From: Viscum album
Lineage: Eukaryota; Streptophyta; Magnoliopsida; Santalales; Viscaceae
Reading direction: 5' to 3'
NCBI GenBank assembly: GCA_963277665.1
Contig: OY728128.1
Location: 1,349,876,356-1,349,940,355, forward strand
DNA length: 64,000 nucleotides
The notes below the pieces were generated by a model. That model did no database searches. It saw only the letters and a program-made list of their open reading frames with translations, and had not been told where the DNA came from. Of the stretch, positions 49,942-63,120 are shown one piece after another. A program made the translations under genes and the position numbers. Numbering within the stretch: position 1 is the stretch's first letter; every line of letters starts with the position of its first letter.

Positions 49942-52900
49942 ATAATATAAAAACCCCCTAAAAGGATATTATAATTATTTCTCATGTTTATTAATATTTA
50001 TTAATTAGATACTAATTTTCAATTAAATACGAATACTATGTCCAATATTATATATGATAAACCTTGTTTTATGATTACAAAATATATTTTTCTAAAAAAT
50101 AGTTTTAAAACCTTTTGATGGAAAAGTAGTTTTAAAATTATACATTTTATACATTTATAAATTCTATTTTATAAATTAAACTTATTTCTTGAAATTTTAA
50201 TATCAAAATTTATATTCTTTTAATTTTTATTATTTTTTTGATAAATTTAATTTTAAATGAATAGAGATAAAATACTGCATTATAATTGAAAACTAATTTA
50301 TTGTATAAATAATTAATGGTGTAAAATTAAATTTTTAATTATATTTAAATTATAATTAATTCAATTTTATATCATTTTATCCAAATTAGGTTTTTATAAT
50401 AAATTTGAAATTGAATTTTGATGTAAAACCATTTAAATATTTTGATTTGTTTTACTTTAATAAATTGTATTCTCACCCCGTCAACGAGGTTAATTAAAAA
50501 TTAATTCTATCCACTTATATGATTTAAATTTTGAAAAATTGATTCCATAATAGGAATTATAAGGTCCAAATTCTATATGTAATCCCCTTTTATTATTGGA
50601 AAATATGAATATTAAACCAAGTTATTGTTCAAACTGTGGTTATGGGTAAATCGAAACAATAAGGGGAAAATAATAATATAAATATCATAAAATTACCCTA
50701 AAACATTTACTAATTTTATTTTGGGAGTTAATATTTACAAAAATAATCCTTATTCGAATTTTATGTCCATATGGATCCACTTTTATGAATTTAATCCCAT
50801 TATATTATTTTATTTTAAAGAAAAGTCCATGATTTCATACAAATATTTTTAATAACTATAACATTTCCAATATAGGATCATTTGGAAGATATATTCAATG
50901 ATAGATTGTATTTTTAAATCTATAATGTTTATCCTCATATTGGTAATTTTTTTAATTTTTTTAATATATATAATTAACTTAAAGGTTTACACAATGATGA
51001 TATAGTGATTTTTTAATTAAATGAAATTTCCAATAAATGATATTAAAAATATTAAAATAAGTATAATTTGAGGCAATTAATGACATCCATGAATTTCATA
51101 GATGAATGTGATATATTTGTGGTGTTTTTAAATAGTTTTTTTAATATATAATGTTGTTATATTTTTTAAAAACTCAAGTAATGTATTGTGTAAATTTTGA
51201 CATTAATCATATTTTAAAATAAATTAAATTTAAATAAATTATATAAAACTAATAAAAATATAAATTTTACCCAAGTTATTGTTGAATTGTTTAAAATTTC
51301 ATCAGTGATATATTTTTGTTATTTTTTTATTTTATAGTAATAATATGATCCCTTAAAGAGTAAAAATCCAAGATTACGTTGTAAGAGTTAAAGGGTCTAA
51401 AATGGGTTAATGCTAAAAGATAAGGATTAAAATATAATAATATCATGTATAAATTTAATTGGAAAAATATAATTAGACTCATGATCATCCTATACTCAAA
51501 ATAAACGAGTTTTTACCCATTTGGAAAAAAATAATTTATATTTATTTAATACTTTGATGAATTCTCAGAGTGCCCCTCCCCTCTCTTATAAAAGGGAACA
51601 TAATCTTCTATTCTCTTCTCACTAAAAACCCTATATGATATAAATTTCCACCCAAATACTTTCCTTCAATCCCTACCCACATTCAAGATATCTTATTTTA
51701 GGTTGAAAACCGTTCTTAATGGTATTATAGTGTTAAGAAGAGGGGATTATCTAAAGAAATTGTATCATTTTTAATCAAATTTTTCTGCTTATTTATTCTT
51801 CCACATCCTTAAAATGTTATTAAATCATGATTTAATAATAAATACATTATCCAAAACATAATGAAAATTCATTTTTTTAACTTCATCACCTAAATCCATC
51901 TCCACTACCATTAAATTGTAAAATAATTAATCATTCGTGTGTACAATGCACTACCACCTCACAAACCAATATAATTCATTTTTTGTCACCGTCTCTCAAT
52001 ATGGATTATAATGATGTAAATAATTTTTATATGTGAAACTAATTAAATATTTTTGTTTATAAATATTATTATATATTTTAATTTCTTACATTTCCATGAA
52101 CATAAAAAATGACAATGTCGTTTATGAAAGATTGTGAACTATCACCTTCACGGAGCAATGTGGTTTGTTTTTCATCACCACCTCACATAGATGATATATA
52201 TATATAAGTACATTTAATTGATTAATATTATATTAATTATATTATTATCAATATATAAAGATAAAATGACACTTACCTTCTTTCCATAATGATCATTGAA
52301 AAATGGAAATTTTATTGATGTGTATATACAGCCTACCATCTCCATGATTATAATGTAATTCATTTTTTAAAACCCTACATAATGGTTTGATTTAAAAGTG
52401 TAATTATTATATAAAAATCATAACCATTTCATGAATATTTTCCTAAATATTGTGGACTAATGACCACTTTTCCTATAAACAATAAACCAAATTCATTTTG
52501 AACTCAAGTACTGAATTTCATTAAAATTCCCTACATGAACTTAAATAATTAAGTAATTATTATAACATGATAGTAAGTGATATAAAAAGAATAATAAACA
52601 TTAAAATTTTTATAAATAAATTAAATAATTATCATAGTTTTATTATTTTGGAATAAAAATATTATAGAGGATAATTCGGACACATGGTAAGAGACTTTCT
52701 TTTGAAAATCGTCTTTAAAAGTTACTCTTTCAAATATTTTTACAAAATCATAGAGGAATGATTTTTTAACATATATAGAATGAATTTAATTTCTAAAATT
52801 CATGTCAATTATGCATTTTAAGGATTCCTTTATAATTTCACACTTTTATTTTAAATATATTGTTTTCATTTAGGATTGTGTGGCATTGTAAAAATGATAA

Positions 52901-53439
52901 GTGATTTAAAAATAAAATAGTTATATTCCTCCAAAATATTTCTTTTATGAAAGACTTATCTATTATGGTTATGTTGTGGTTATTCATAACTTTTAATGAG
53001 GATGGGTGAACTCATGATAAAACTAGTTTATTTTATCCCATTATATATATCAAATTCATTAGGTAATGGGATGTGATTAACTAGTAGGTTTTGTCCTATG
53101 AGATTAAGGGAATATATTATGGTGGTTATTCCAAATGTAACCATGAATGTTACTCCCTATATTTTGTGAGAGATATAGTAAAAGTAGATATTATATGTAT
53201 ATGATGCCATAAGTTACCTTTATTATTTAAAATTTCTATGTTTCTTATAGGAAACATAATATTTCATGAGGTAAGCTAAAAATATTATATTTTTTGGGTG
53301 AAAACTATAAATTTGTGGAAAAAACAATTCATGGATCAATAAATATTCAAGGAATAATGGTTTATTTATTTATTTTTATCTCCACTATTGAGACTTTTAT
53401 TCTCATTAATAGTTTTAGATGTTTTTTACATGGTATAAG
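49942..53439 (+). repeat. 3' LTR of B
   Basis: Collinear with the 5' LTR. It contains the best TATA match of the group. A terminal ACA at 53437-53439 aligns with ACA at 45640-45642. Confidence 0.8.
51586..51596 (+). promoter_or_regulatory. Putative TATA box, B 3' LTR
   Basis: TTATAAAAGGG precedes a CT-rich stretch. The aligned positions in the A 3' LTR (TTATAAAAGG, 59297-59306), the A 5' LTR (near 26338) and the B 5' LTR (near 43677) are recognisably the same motif, so it is likely the retroelement promoter. Confidence 0.6.
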
Positions 53440-55055
53440 GATAGATAATAGAATGGAGGAAGTCAACTTAAATGTTATGATGATTTTTCCTGAAAAAAAA
53501 ATCATGTTTTTTTATTAAAGTTTTAAATTGTGTTCAATTGGATTGTATTTTCATATTATTGACTTTGTATGAATTTTGGATGTTATGTAATAATTATGAC
53601 ATAATTATCTAAAACAATAAACCTAAAATGATCATCAATGTGAAAGAAGGTAAATTCTTGAATAAAACTAATGATTATGTAATGTTTATGGATGGGTCTT
53701 TATATAGAGTATTCTTTATTTCTAACTGTTAGTATGAAAATTGTCTATTTTTTGAATTAGAAAAATAATTCATCACCCTTTTTTTAGCTGTAGATAAAAT
53801 ATGCCACCTCTCTCTATTATGAGCATTATAAAAAATAATCCAACTTTATCTGTTTCAATGAGTGATCAATAATCCCCAATTAGATAAAATATTTGTTTCT
53901 AAAAAAATTATTTTTTATTTCAATTGATGTAATTATATAAATTAATTTGATTTATGTTTTATTATTTAATGTTTAACTATAATTTTAATCGTATAAAAAT
54001 ATTTTTATTATTATATTATGTTCACTTATTATTATAATTTAAAAGTCATGTGATGCTCTATTTTACTTCATATTTACATCTCTTAATATAAATGATTGTT
54101 TTTTTCTATAGTTTTATAATTTTGAATTGTTTAAAATAGTTTAATTAACATATTTTTTAATTTATATTAATATTTTATAAAGAAATAAAAATATCATTTA
54201 TTCAATGTTTTTCATTGAAACTTTAACAAACAAATGTGACATTTATATTATTTCATTGTTATTCTTTAAAATTTTTCATGCAGATATTATCCAGATTCAT
54301 ATCCAAGTGGATCTATTTTTAATGATCCAAAAGATATATTCAAGGAATAAAAAATATAATAGTGAAGATATATCTATATATTGGGTGATACATATTCTAC
54401 ATTCTCTATGATCTCAATTTTTCATGGACATATTAGACTTCTTTACATTGGTTGTGATCACTGAAGGAATACAACTTTGACATATTTTCCTTCCAAGTGA
54501 TCAATGATCATCGAGATTCAGTATCATTGAAATTTCTTATCATCTAATAATTTCACTGTATTAGTTTTTATTCATGTAATATTTTTCCTTTTTTTGTTTT
54601 TCTTTCTATCTTGATTATTATTTCCCCCATAAAAATAAAGTCTTTCATAATATAGTTATTACATAACATAAAAGAAACCATGGGTTTTGACTCTCAATCA
54701 AAAGTAATGTAAGTATACTAGGTTGGTCTCACGTATCAAGACGAGTTTGTGCCTCCGAGTTATTTAAAAATCAATGTCTATAACAATGTTCTCACGCTTT
54801 TAAAAGTGATTTTTTAGTGGGTGAAAACCTCAGAAGGAATAGAGGATATTGAGGAGGGGAATAAGATCTTTATTATTTGAACCACATTAAATATTTTCTT
54901 CTCTCGTTTAATTTTCATTGTACTTATTTTCAATAACATTACACTCACTAAATCTTTATTTTATAAACAATAATTATTTTTCGTCATTAAATTTTTAAAA
55001 TGAAAATTTACCCCCTCCCCCTCTAGTTTTAATTTCCATCAATAATGATCCAACA
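53440..55055 (+). repeat. Element E LTR, right portion
   Basis: AT-rich to about 54590, then a segment resembling the R/U5 region of copia LTRs. It contains GTGGGTGAAAACCTCAG, TTGAACCACATTAAAT near 54880, and a C-rich tract (55012-55025) before the end GATCCAACA. No coding signal. Confidence 0.65.
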
Positions 55056-55060
55056 TATAA
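55056..55060. repeat. Target-site duplication, right copy, of E
   Basis: TATAA, identical to 40529-40533. Confidence 0.8.
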
Positions 55061-55360
55061 CTCATCCCCATTGAATTTTTGTGGATTGAATATTCTATAT
55101 AATTTCATTTTAGATCCTTCAGGGTAGTTTGATGTTGTATTAATAATGGATTGGATTTTCTTATATAAATCCAACATCAATTCTCTAGAGAGGGAGATCA
55201 CTCATTACATTCGGAGTCATTGATAATAAATCTCCCTTGGAATCTTCAACTAAATAGCGGTTATTATTACCTTATGGTCAAGCATATATAGAAAACATGA
55301 TTTATATAAAGGATGAGATCATTTTAAATATATGCCAATTTGAGGGATTATACTGATGTA
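55061..55360 (+). pseudogene. Element A protease, C-terminal part
   Basis: FDVVLIMDWIFLYKSNINSL (about 55130-55189) is the C-terminal motif of gypsy proteases, usually FDVILGMDWL, with Gly changed to Ile. It completes the protease started at 40301-40533, with solo LTR E between. The region then runs toward the RT lead. Confidence 0.85.
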
Positions 55361-56170
55361 TTAATTGAAGTGGTACCTAAAATTTCTTCTAGATGAGAGT
55401 TTGAGTTATAAATAAAACATGTACAAGGATATTTACCCATGTCCAATAATAATTAACTAATTTCTATGATGAGTTAGAATAACTAAAAAAGAATTTACAT
55501 TAGAATATAAGAAGGGGTTTTACAAAACTGAGTGCTTCACCATGGGGTGTGTTAGTTATCTTATTCAATAAGAATAAATGGTCAATGTGCCTCTACATTG
55601 GGTATCATGAACTCAAAAAGATCACAATAAAAACAAGAATCCCCTACCACAGTTATTAAACATGTTAGATCAGCTACATAGGGTTCAATATTTCTCTAAG
55701 GTGGACCTTTAGTCAAGATGTCACCAATTAAAGGAGAAGAAAGAAAATATTCCCAAAACTTCATTTAAAATAGGGTTTGGACACAATTAGTTCATAGTGA
55801 TTCCCTTATGACTCAATAATGTGCCAGAAATATTTATAAAATTAATTATTAGAGTCATTATATATTACCTTACCATATTTGTGGTAGTCTTTATTGATGA
55901 TATTCTAATATACTTTAAATGCAATGAGAGTAATGAGAATCATTTGAATACTATGATAATAATTTTCTTGAAATGAGAAGATATATTGAATGTATAGTGA
56001 ATGTGTGTTTTTAATAAAGTAATTATCATTATTAGAACATGTTATCACTTGAATGGGGATATATATATATATACCATTATAAGATAAATACAACTGAGGA
56101 TTGGGCCAAGACAACATCTTTAATATAGTTCCAAAGTTTCCTTGGATTACATGGGTATTTCCAATGATTC
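55361..56170 (+). pseudogene. Element A reverse transcriptase remnant
   Basis: An RT lead (a decayed P-I-S-x-x-Y-R-M segment, about 55430-55500) is followed by QLHRVQYFSKVDL near 55680 and VVVFIDDILIYFK at about 55879-55920, which preserves both catalytic Asp residues of the palm. FLGLHGYFQ (about 56135-56165) marks the RT end. The frame is broken by stops and a frameshift. Confidence 0.87.
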
Positions 56171-56880
56171 AAATAAAACATATGATGATTTTAAAACCTA
56201 CTAACCAATCTATCTTATAAAGGAGTAAAGGTTTTCTAGGAATGTGAATGAAAATTGAGCATTATGGAGTAGATAGAGATTCTTTTCACTTCTTCAATCC
56301 TTATACTTCCCTCTTGTTGGAAACCTTTCATGGTATGTAGAAATTATTAAAAGATGGGTTTGGACTATGAACTAAAGAAAAATGAAAAATAGATAGCCTA
56401 TACCTCAATGTAGTTTAATGTTCATGAGTTGAACTATCCAACGAATGTCCTAGAGTTGGCTGTAGTGATCTTTATATCAAAAATATGTTGATATAACCTA
56501 TATGTGTAGATGTTTGAAATATATATGGATCATATGATCCAAAAATATATATTCACATAGAAGGAACTTAATATGAATCAATTGGTGAAGTTCGAGTTTT
56601 ATGAATATTGTGTCTAGTCAATCGATTACAATCCTAGGAAATGAAACAATGTGCCTAATGCTCTATATAGAAAGGATCCGGAAACTTTATCAATGATGAG
56701 AATTGAGAGGGTTCCAATAGTATTATACATGAAAAGGATGAACATGGAAATCATAATGGAATATAAATCATCATTCCTTTACCAATTTCTTTCTCAACCA
56801 TCACTTCTGGAGATGATAAATAATGCACAAATAGAGAATGTCAAAATTCAAATTAATGTGTATGCTATATAAATAGAAAA
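56171..56880 (+). pseudogene. Element A RNase H remnant
   Basis: The family stretch KYIFTQKELNMRQ is seen as KYIFT-stop-KELNMNQLVKFEF (about 56540-56600), and the ending ADALSRK as PNALYRKD (56651-56674). The upstream part (56280-56500) is frameshifted. The sequence after 56700 is the linker to integrase, with a 73-codon run that includes the ALYRKD end. Confidence 0.8.
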
Positions 56881-58090
56881 GTCATTTTAGTTTTAAAATT
56901 GTTGAAGTAGTTATAGGTTTGGGTCATAATTATGTGTACTATAAAATAGTAAGATAATTATGTGGCTATCGAATGATACACATCTCTCAACCATCTGCAT
57001 CCACCTAGGGAGCATGAACTTGTATCAAGATCTACAAATTAACTGTTGACGGGAAAATATGAATAAGGAGATTGTGGAATATATATCAAAGTGCTTGTTA
57101 TGTTAGTATGTCTAGTATGATAGGAAAAATTATAATGGTATGATTCCACCATTACCCATACTAAATTTAAAGGGGGGAAATCACCATAGACATTATCACT
57201 TACCCTCTAAATACATCCAGAGAAAATAATGTTTTATAGATTATGGTGGATCACCTTAAAAATAATACACACTTAATTAAAATTTTGAGAGGAATTCCCA
57301 CTCAATAATATTTCAATTACATACATTAAAAAGGTGGTGGGGCTATATGGAACACTACTATTTATTTTTTTAGATAGAGATATGAGATTTACCTCTATGT
57401 TCTAGAAATGCTGCTAATATTCTCTAAATGCTAAGTTGAAATTTAGTACTACCTATCTTTTCTAAAATTATGGCCCACATGAGTAGACTACCTAGAGAAT
57501 AGAATACTTTTTGAGAGGATTCTTTATGTACCTCAAAGGATGATAAGATCAATATCTTCTTATGGTTTAATTATCATATAATAAATGATTTCACCCAATC
57601 ATCTGAATTACTTCTTATAACTCCCTTTATGAGAAGATATATATAACACCTATGTGTTAGGATTAATATGGTGAAAACACACTTTTACAACCTAAAATGT
57701 TTGAGTAAATTGTATAAAATGTAAAGGTAATTTATTAATATGTTTGGGTTACATAGAGTTTACATAATAGTTATGTTGATAGTCATCGAACAAACATGGA
57801 GTTTGATGTCGAAGATAATGGTTTCTATAAATACCTACATGGAATAGATTCATGAGATTTGAGAATAAGGTAATTTTAATCCCCAAGTGCATTATTCCCT
57901 TTGATATTATCGATCGCATAAAATCTAAGGCTTACCAACTAGTACTCCTCCTACCCATTTCTTAAGTACATAATGTATTCCTTGTATCCTTACTGAGAAA
58001 ACACATACTAGATCCCATACATTTGATAAATTCTTAGGTTCTACTGTTGTAAAATTATCCCCCTTATAAGGAGCATCCGTTGAACATCAT
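56881..58090 (+). pseudogene. Element A integrase remnant
   Basis: The zinc-binding end is visible as NKEIVEYISKCLLC (57061-57102). The core follows: TIDIITYPLN (about 57181-57210), IMVDHLKNNTHLIKI, and FLDRDMRFTSMF (about 57372-57405), which includes the second catalytic Asp. FNYHIINDFTQS (near 57566) stands at the FAYNNSYHSS position. The rest toward the chromodomain is heavily decayed. Confidence 0.83.
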
Positions 58091-58262
58091 GGATGATAGA
58101 GATAAATTTCTATACAACAAGATAACTCCCCAAGTCAAAGTACTATAGCGAACCCATAAATACGAAGTTCAAACCTGGGAACTGGAGGAAGCAATGAAGA
58201 AAAATTGCTCTCAAATATTTAAATATTAATAGTCTATTTAAAACAAATTTGGCTAAATTTCA
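58091..58262 (+). pseudogene. Element A chromodomain-like tail
   Basis: QVKVL-stop-RTHKYEVQTWELEEAMKKNCSQIF (about 58132-58221) matches the chromodomain pattern VKVLWRxHxVEEATWELExxMRxxYPxLF seen in plant chromovirus integrases. It lies directly before the polypurine tract and 3' LTR. Confidence 0.78.
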
Positions 58263-58275
58263 TAATGTGGAATAA
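58263..58275 (+). promoter_or_regulatory. Polypurine tract of A
   Basis: TAATGTGGAATAA precedes the LTR start TGTCACACC. It is eroded but in the right place. Confidence 0.55.
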
Positions 58276-60532
58276 TGTCACACCATTATATTATAAAAAT
58301 AAGGCTATGTTTGATAGCATATATGGCACGCAACATCGATCCTAATTAAAAAATAAAATATTATTATTTAAATATAACCATTATAACCTAGTCATAAAAC
58401 CTGTAGATATGAATAGAAGTAACAAAGTTTTTATATATATAAATTTTATGTGCAATAAAAATTCATTGATAATTATTATTAAATATTAACTAAACTTTTC
58501 AGTAAAGAAGTTTTATACTTCAAAAAAAAAAATTTCATCAAAAAATATTTTTTTTACTTTTTAAGAGAAAATAATATAATTAATTTATAGAAAATTTTGA
58601 AAATTATTTTTATAAAAATGATAAAATTTTATAAAACAGTATATCAAAATTAATTTAGGGTAAATTTTTGTAATTATTCTGAAAATATTTATTTTTCAGC
58701 GAGTAGTTAAAATAGAAATTTTTTAAAAACTTTCATTTCTTTTTCTTAATAAAAGTGATTTAAATTTATCATTGTGATCTTTATTTTTTTCAATGTAAAA
58801 AAGAGTATTATTAATTTAAATATAATATAATTAATTAAATTTAAATCATCTTTATTTATGACTTTAGTACAAGTATATTTTTTGGGATAAAAATGTATTT
58901 TTCTAAAAAAAATAATCTTTCCTCTCATTTCTCATGTTTAATTTAAAATTAAATTATTAGAATTAAGTGAATTGGGAATGAAAAAATGGATTCAATATTT
59001 TTAATAATCATTTTTTATATTATTTAATAGTTCAAAATTAATTTTTTTTCATAATTAATAGTAAAAATACTAAAACATTTTTACTATAGTTAAGGTTAAA
59101 ACATGTTTACTGGGAGTTAAACTAATAATATAAGGATTAAATGACAATAAATTATTTTAATTTTAATTTTATGGAAATATTCTGACCCAATATTATATAC
59201 AATTTTTCAGTGAACAATTTTGGAGCCATTTTTATTGAATAATATATTTATATATTTTGTTATTTGTAAAGATCTCAAGTGTGTCATGTTCCCCAATTAT
59301 AAAAGGACACACACTATCCTCTCTTATACACAATTTCCGGGCCCTATTTTCAGCCATGGTATATCCAAATTCCTTATTTAATTTCCATAACTTGTTCTTG
59401 AGTCCTTTTATTGAATATAAAACCCTTCTAGGAAGGTATTCGGTGTATACTAAAGACATTGTCCTAAGAATAAGTATTTTTCTTAACTAAGCATTTTTTT
59501 AAATTATTATTCCACCTCTATAAAATATTATTAAACCATGCTTAAATATTGAAAACATTATCTCAAATATACTAATATTTATTACATTAATTTAATATCA
59601 TATATCCATATACCCTTCCATAAAATGGGAAACTATGTCAAATTTTGTGTGAATGGAGCACTACCTCTTCGTGAACTGGTGTATTTCTTATTCAATCACC
59701 ACTACTCCCAGATAGATATAATGATGAATTATATATATATATATATGATACTTATTAAATTTTCATCATTATAGAAATATAATATATCATTTAATTTTTA
59801 CCATTCCATTCATTGAAAATGATAATGTCGTTCGTGCGTACGTGTGGATTACCACTTCCACGAAGAGATGTTATTAGTTTTTTATTACTACGTCACATGG
59901 ATAGTATATCTAATTGTATTTAAATTAATAATTTGATATATATAATTGAATTATTTTTATTTAAATATAAAATAATAATTACTTTCTTTCAATAATGTAC
60001 TTCGAAAAATTAAAACACTACTCATGCATATGTGTGGCCTATCGTCTCCCTGATTATAATGTTGTTCATTATTAATAACCATATTTCATGGTTGGGATTA
60101 AAATTAAAATTATATATAAAATTTTTAATTATTTCATGATTATTATTATGGGTTTAATATAATGATAACCACTTCAACCATTGGCAATCTATAGAAGTCA
60201 TTTTTCATATATGATCCAAATATTGTTAAAATGTTTGAAGTGAATTTAATTGAATAAGTAATGTAATACCACATGGTAATAAATTAATTAAAAATGATAA
60301 TAAGAAAAATAAATAAAAATTAATTAAGTAAATAATTAAAACAATTTTATTATTCTATAAGATAAGAAACATATTTAGTGAGTTAGACTCGATGTAATGG
60401 ATCTCTCTAAACCACTCTTTTCTTTTGGTTATGAAAATTATCCTTATAACTCACTTTATATATCTCAATAATGTTACATAATTATTATGAATTATGTATT
60501 AATGTCCCCAATATATATACCTAGATTATTTT
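58276..60532 (+). repeat. 3' LTR of A, truncated by X5
   Basis: Collinear with 25314-27212 and 37551-37960, with no X2 at the equivalent site near 60135. It is cut at about 60532 by X5. The rest is expected beyond the window. A (TA)n run lies at 59731-59747. Confidence 0.82.
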
Positions 60533-62804
60533 CATAACCCTTCCAAGTGAGGACCATGCTGCAACTCCTCAAGCCCGCCTCCAATAGGTCAGGGGTTGGT
60601 GACTGTCACTGAGTAGGAATATCACTAAAATGGGAGGAATTTCCTAAGTACCTATAGACACATACACATATCCAAACACAAAAAATTATGAAATTTAAAA
60701 AAAATTAACAACCAATAGATGCATACATATATATCCTAAAACCATAGTATTACTATAAGTAATGAAATAAAAAAAGGAAAAATAAAAACTGACTGAAAAG
60801 AGTGTGTAACACAAGTCCAACATGAATGTAAAGGTATTGGTACTACTGTATGAAAGTCACGTGAACAAAAATATATCATTTGGGTCTTTCTAAGAACCAT
60901 TTGGTCCTGGTATTCATAGGAAAATAAGAAAAGTATTATCGTCTTCACAAGACATAACATGTGTGGGAAAAGCCCGTGTGGGGGTGTGTATAACCATAAT
61001 CAGTAGACACCCCCAAAACCATTAAGCATGAAATAATGAAAAATAAATTCAGATATATATAGGTATATTTCTACGTCCCATGTAAGAAGTAAATCTAGAT
61101 ATAATAGAAAAAAAGACACAAAATCTAGAGGCAATCCAAAACCATAGTATACTCAGCCTAGGAATCCAACTCAAATATTCCACAAATCACTCACCAAGAA
61201 AATACACATCTAAGATCGATAGCACTGATGACATCAATATGAGAGGTAATAAACATCAAGTATCCTCATGAGAAATAATAAAAACATAAATATGTGAATA
61301 GAATTTGATTGATAGATGAATATCACAATCAGGTCCATGGGGCGATACCAACGACTCAATCTGGATTAACCCGCTAAGTAGAGGATCAAAAAACTGGTAG
61401 TGTTAGTCATATAAATACCAAGAATTATGTCTTGTAAAATAAAAGAAATATAGGATATCACTATAGAACTCTTAGAGGGATTCTAATGACTCTATACAGG
61501 ATGTCCTGCTGAAGATATTGTAGTCATAGGAGTTAGAAATGATCCATAGAAACCTTAAGGGAATGGATAAGAGGAATAAACTCTAATAAAACATGTCCAA
61601 TATATAGAGGAAAAGAGATATAATCCAAATAGAAAATAGTAAAAAAAAAAATTAAAAGGGTTACACATTGTGTCCCTTCACCCTAGGTTCTGCCCATGTA
61701 AACAGCTCATGTCATTCAGACTGTTTTGATGTAAAATAAGAGTATAGGGAGTGTAGAGGGATTACACGTTATGTCCCTATATCCAGGACCCCTCACATTT
61801 AATCCAATTTTGTTCCAGTACATGGTTATGGTTCATTTTATCATTCATATCCATCATTACATGATGATCCCGAATATATTATTTTGGATCATTTCACCAA
61901 GAAATAGATGTGAAATGATCGATTGATCAGGATAAGTTGAGTCATAGGCCAAATGAAGAATGCCCATAATGAATGGTGAATCAGGGGAGAAAATAAAAAA
62001 ATAGATTTGAGGAATGAACCTTGGTCAATTTTTGTATAGATATCGATCTGTTTCCATTATAAAAAATATTGAAATAAATCAATCCCATAGATTATTATTT
62101 CAATAATCCTCACAATCATACCCATCCTACAAGATGGTCGAACTGATGATCTATCATCTCATTGACTGGTCTACATTTTTCATAGAAATAATTAATGGGG
62201 AATAAATCCAAACAAAACACATTCAATACCTTAATTAGGTTCGATCATTAATGAATAACAATCCATCATCATCATTTGTTGAATGATCTGTCGAATATGA
62301 GGTGTGTCGATCATCGATCCACGGTCATATCTTTCATTACCTGAGAGATAATCCACCAATCTCTCTCCAATGGACCTCCTATAATTCTAGGGTTACAATA
62401 ATATCTATTTGATTCTTTTATAAATTAATTTTTAAAAACAGAATGGTCAGTGTGTCAAACAAATGAAATAAAATAATTTTAATTAATTATTTAAATCATT
62501 TCAATGCTTGTAGTTAATAGTCTATAAATGACCCACACCAATAAGTATTAACTCGCTATTAGGGTAAACCTTACATTTAGAACTCATAAGTGCCCTCAGA
62601 TTTCTGATCTGGTCATCCATTTATATGTTATTCAACACTTTGCGGAAAACTATGAGTGTCTTATTTAATATATTTAATATATTTAAAAAATTTATTTTGG
62701 TCACATTTGGCCTTTGAGTCATATATCGACTTAGTTCCTAGTCTTGAAAGTAATCCATATAATATTTAAAAATAAAACATGTAAAATATGATAAATTAAA
62801 TTAT
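60533..62804 (-). repeat. 3' LTR of X5
   Basis: The left 200 bp aligns with 5043-5240 and 12861-13060 (CAAGCCCGCCTCC, GTCAGGGGTTGG, GGGAGGAATTTCC). The partner LTR is outside the window. About 2.27 kb, shorter than the X1 and X2 LTRs. Confidence 0.78.
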
Positions 62805-62817
62805 TCCCTATTTGGGA
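62805..62817 (-). promoter_or_regulatory. Polypurine tract of X5
   Basis: The minus strand reads CCAAATAGGGAAT before the LTR. Confidence 0.5.
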
Positions 62818-63120
62818 TTTCGTGTCTTGAAGAAACCAAAAAAATGTCTTATAAAAAATTTGTGGGAACTGAGTATGAATCTGAGCCTCCTACTCCCATG
62901 TTCTCTTTTAGATATTCTCATCCTTTCAACAGATAGGCACCAAATGAATTGATCACCGATGAAGGATATTTTCCTTATAATCCCGAATATATACTGGGTA
63001 TTCCATAAAGGTTTATCCATCCTCGATGTCCAGCTCACCTCATTCAATAACTAGTGATGGGTCATGCACATACCTCCTCAGTTATGACATGTGGAAGACG
63101 TCGTGTACCTAGTCTAACTG
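62818..63120 (-). pseudogene. X5 chromodomain-like tail
   Basis: Minus-strand frames give LRRYVHDPSLVIE and a TFMEYP segment, then TWE-x-EAQIHTQFPQIF, the C-terminal chromodomain pattern. It parallels the X1 region 8050-8340. Stops are present. Confidence 0.6.

Larger units (their letters stand above)
42019..53439 (+). mobile_element. Element B: Ty3/gypsy chromovirus, degenerate
   Basis: Long direct repeats (42019-45642 and 49942-53439) enclose plus-strand gag, protease, RT, RNase H, integrase and chromodomain remnants ending at a polypurine tract. Total length is 11.4 kb. It lies within solo LTR E, so it is the youngest layer of the five-level nest. The PBS and first part of gag are not seen: gag sequence appears immediately after the 5' LTR, so a leader deletion is likely. 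It is related to A. Confidence 0.85.
40534..55055 (+). mobile_element. Element E: copia-type solo LTR split by B
   Basis: It begins TGTTAGTATTTG and ends CCCTCCCCCTCTAG ... GATCCAACA, the same terminal style as element C, and is flanked by TATAA direct repeats. No gag-pol belongs to it, so it is a solo LTR left by LTR-LTR recombination. Its own sequence is 40534-41470, 41935-42018 and 53440-55055. The remainder is a CACTA-like patch and element B. Net LTR length of about 2.6 kb matches that of element C. Confidence 0.75.
25314..60532 (+). mobile_element. Element A: Ty3/gypsy chromovirus, opened by three insertions
   Basis: The 5' LTR starts at 25314 (TGTAACACCC) and the 3' LTR at 58276 (TGTCACACCA). 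Between them, in order on the plus strand, are gag, the protease N-part, the protease C-part, RT, RNase H, integrase and a chromodomain-like tail. X2 sits in the 5' LTR, solo LTR E with element B sits within the protease, and X5 cuts the 3' LTR. Without the insertions, the part of A present amounts to roughly 10 kb, a normal size for a gypsy element. All frames carry stops. It is the same general group as B, judged by shared gag and LTR features. Confidence 0.85.

Noticed and set aside
53440..53455. PBS-like TGGTATAAGGATAG just after the 3' LTR of B, suggesting a tandem second element
   Set aside because: No gag follows, and the sequence belongs to the right part of solo LTR E. The match is short and probably chance.
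54995..55201. A 68-codon minus-strand frame
   Set aside because: It spans the junction of solo LTR E and the A protease on the antisense strand; the plus strand explains it.
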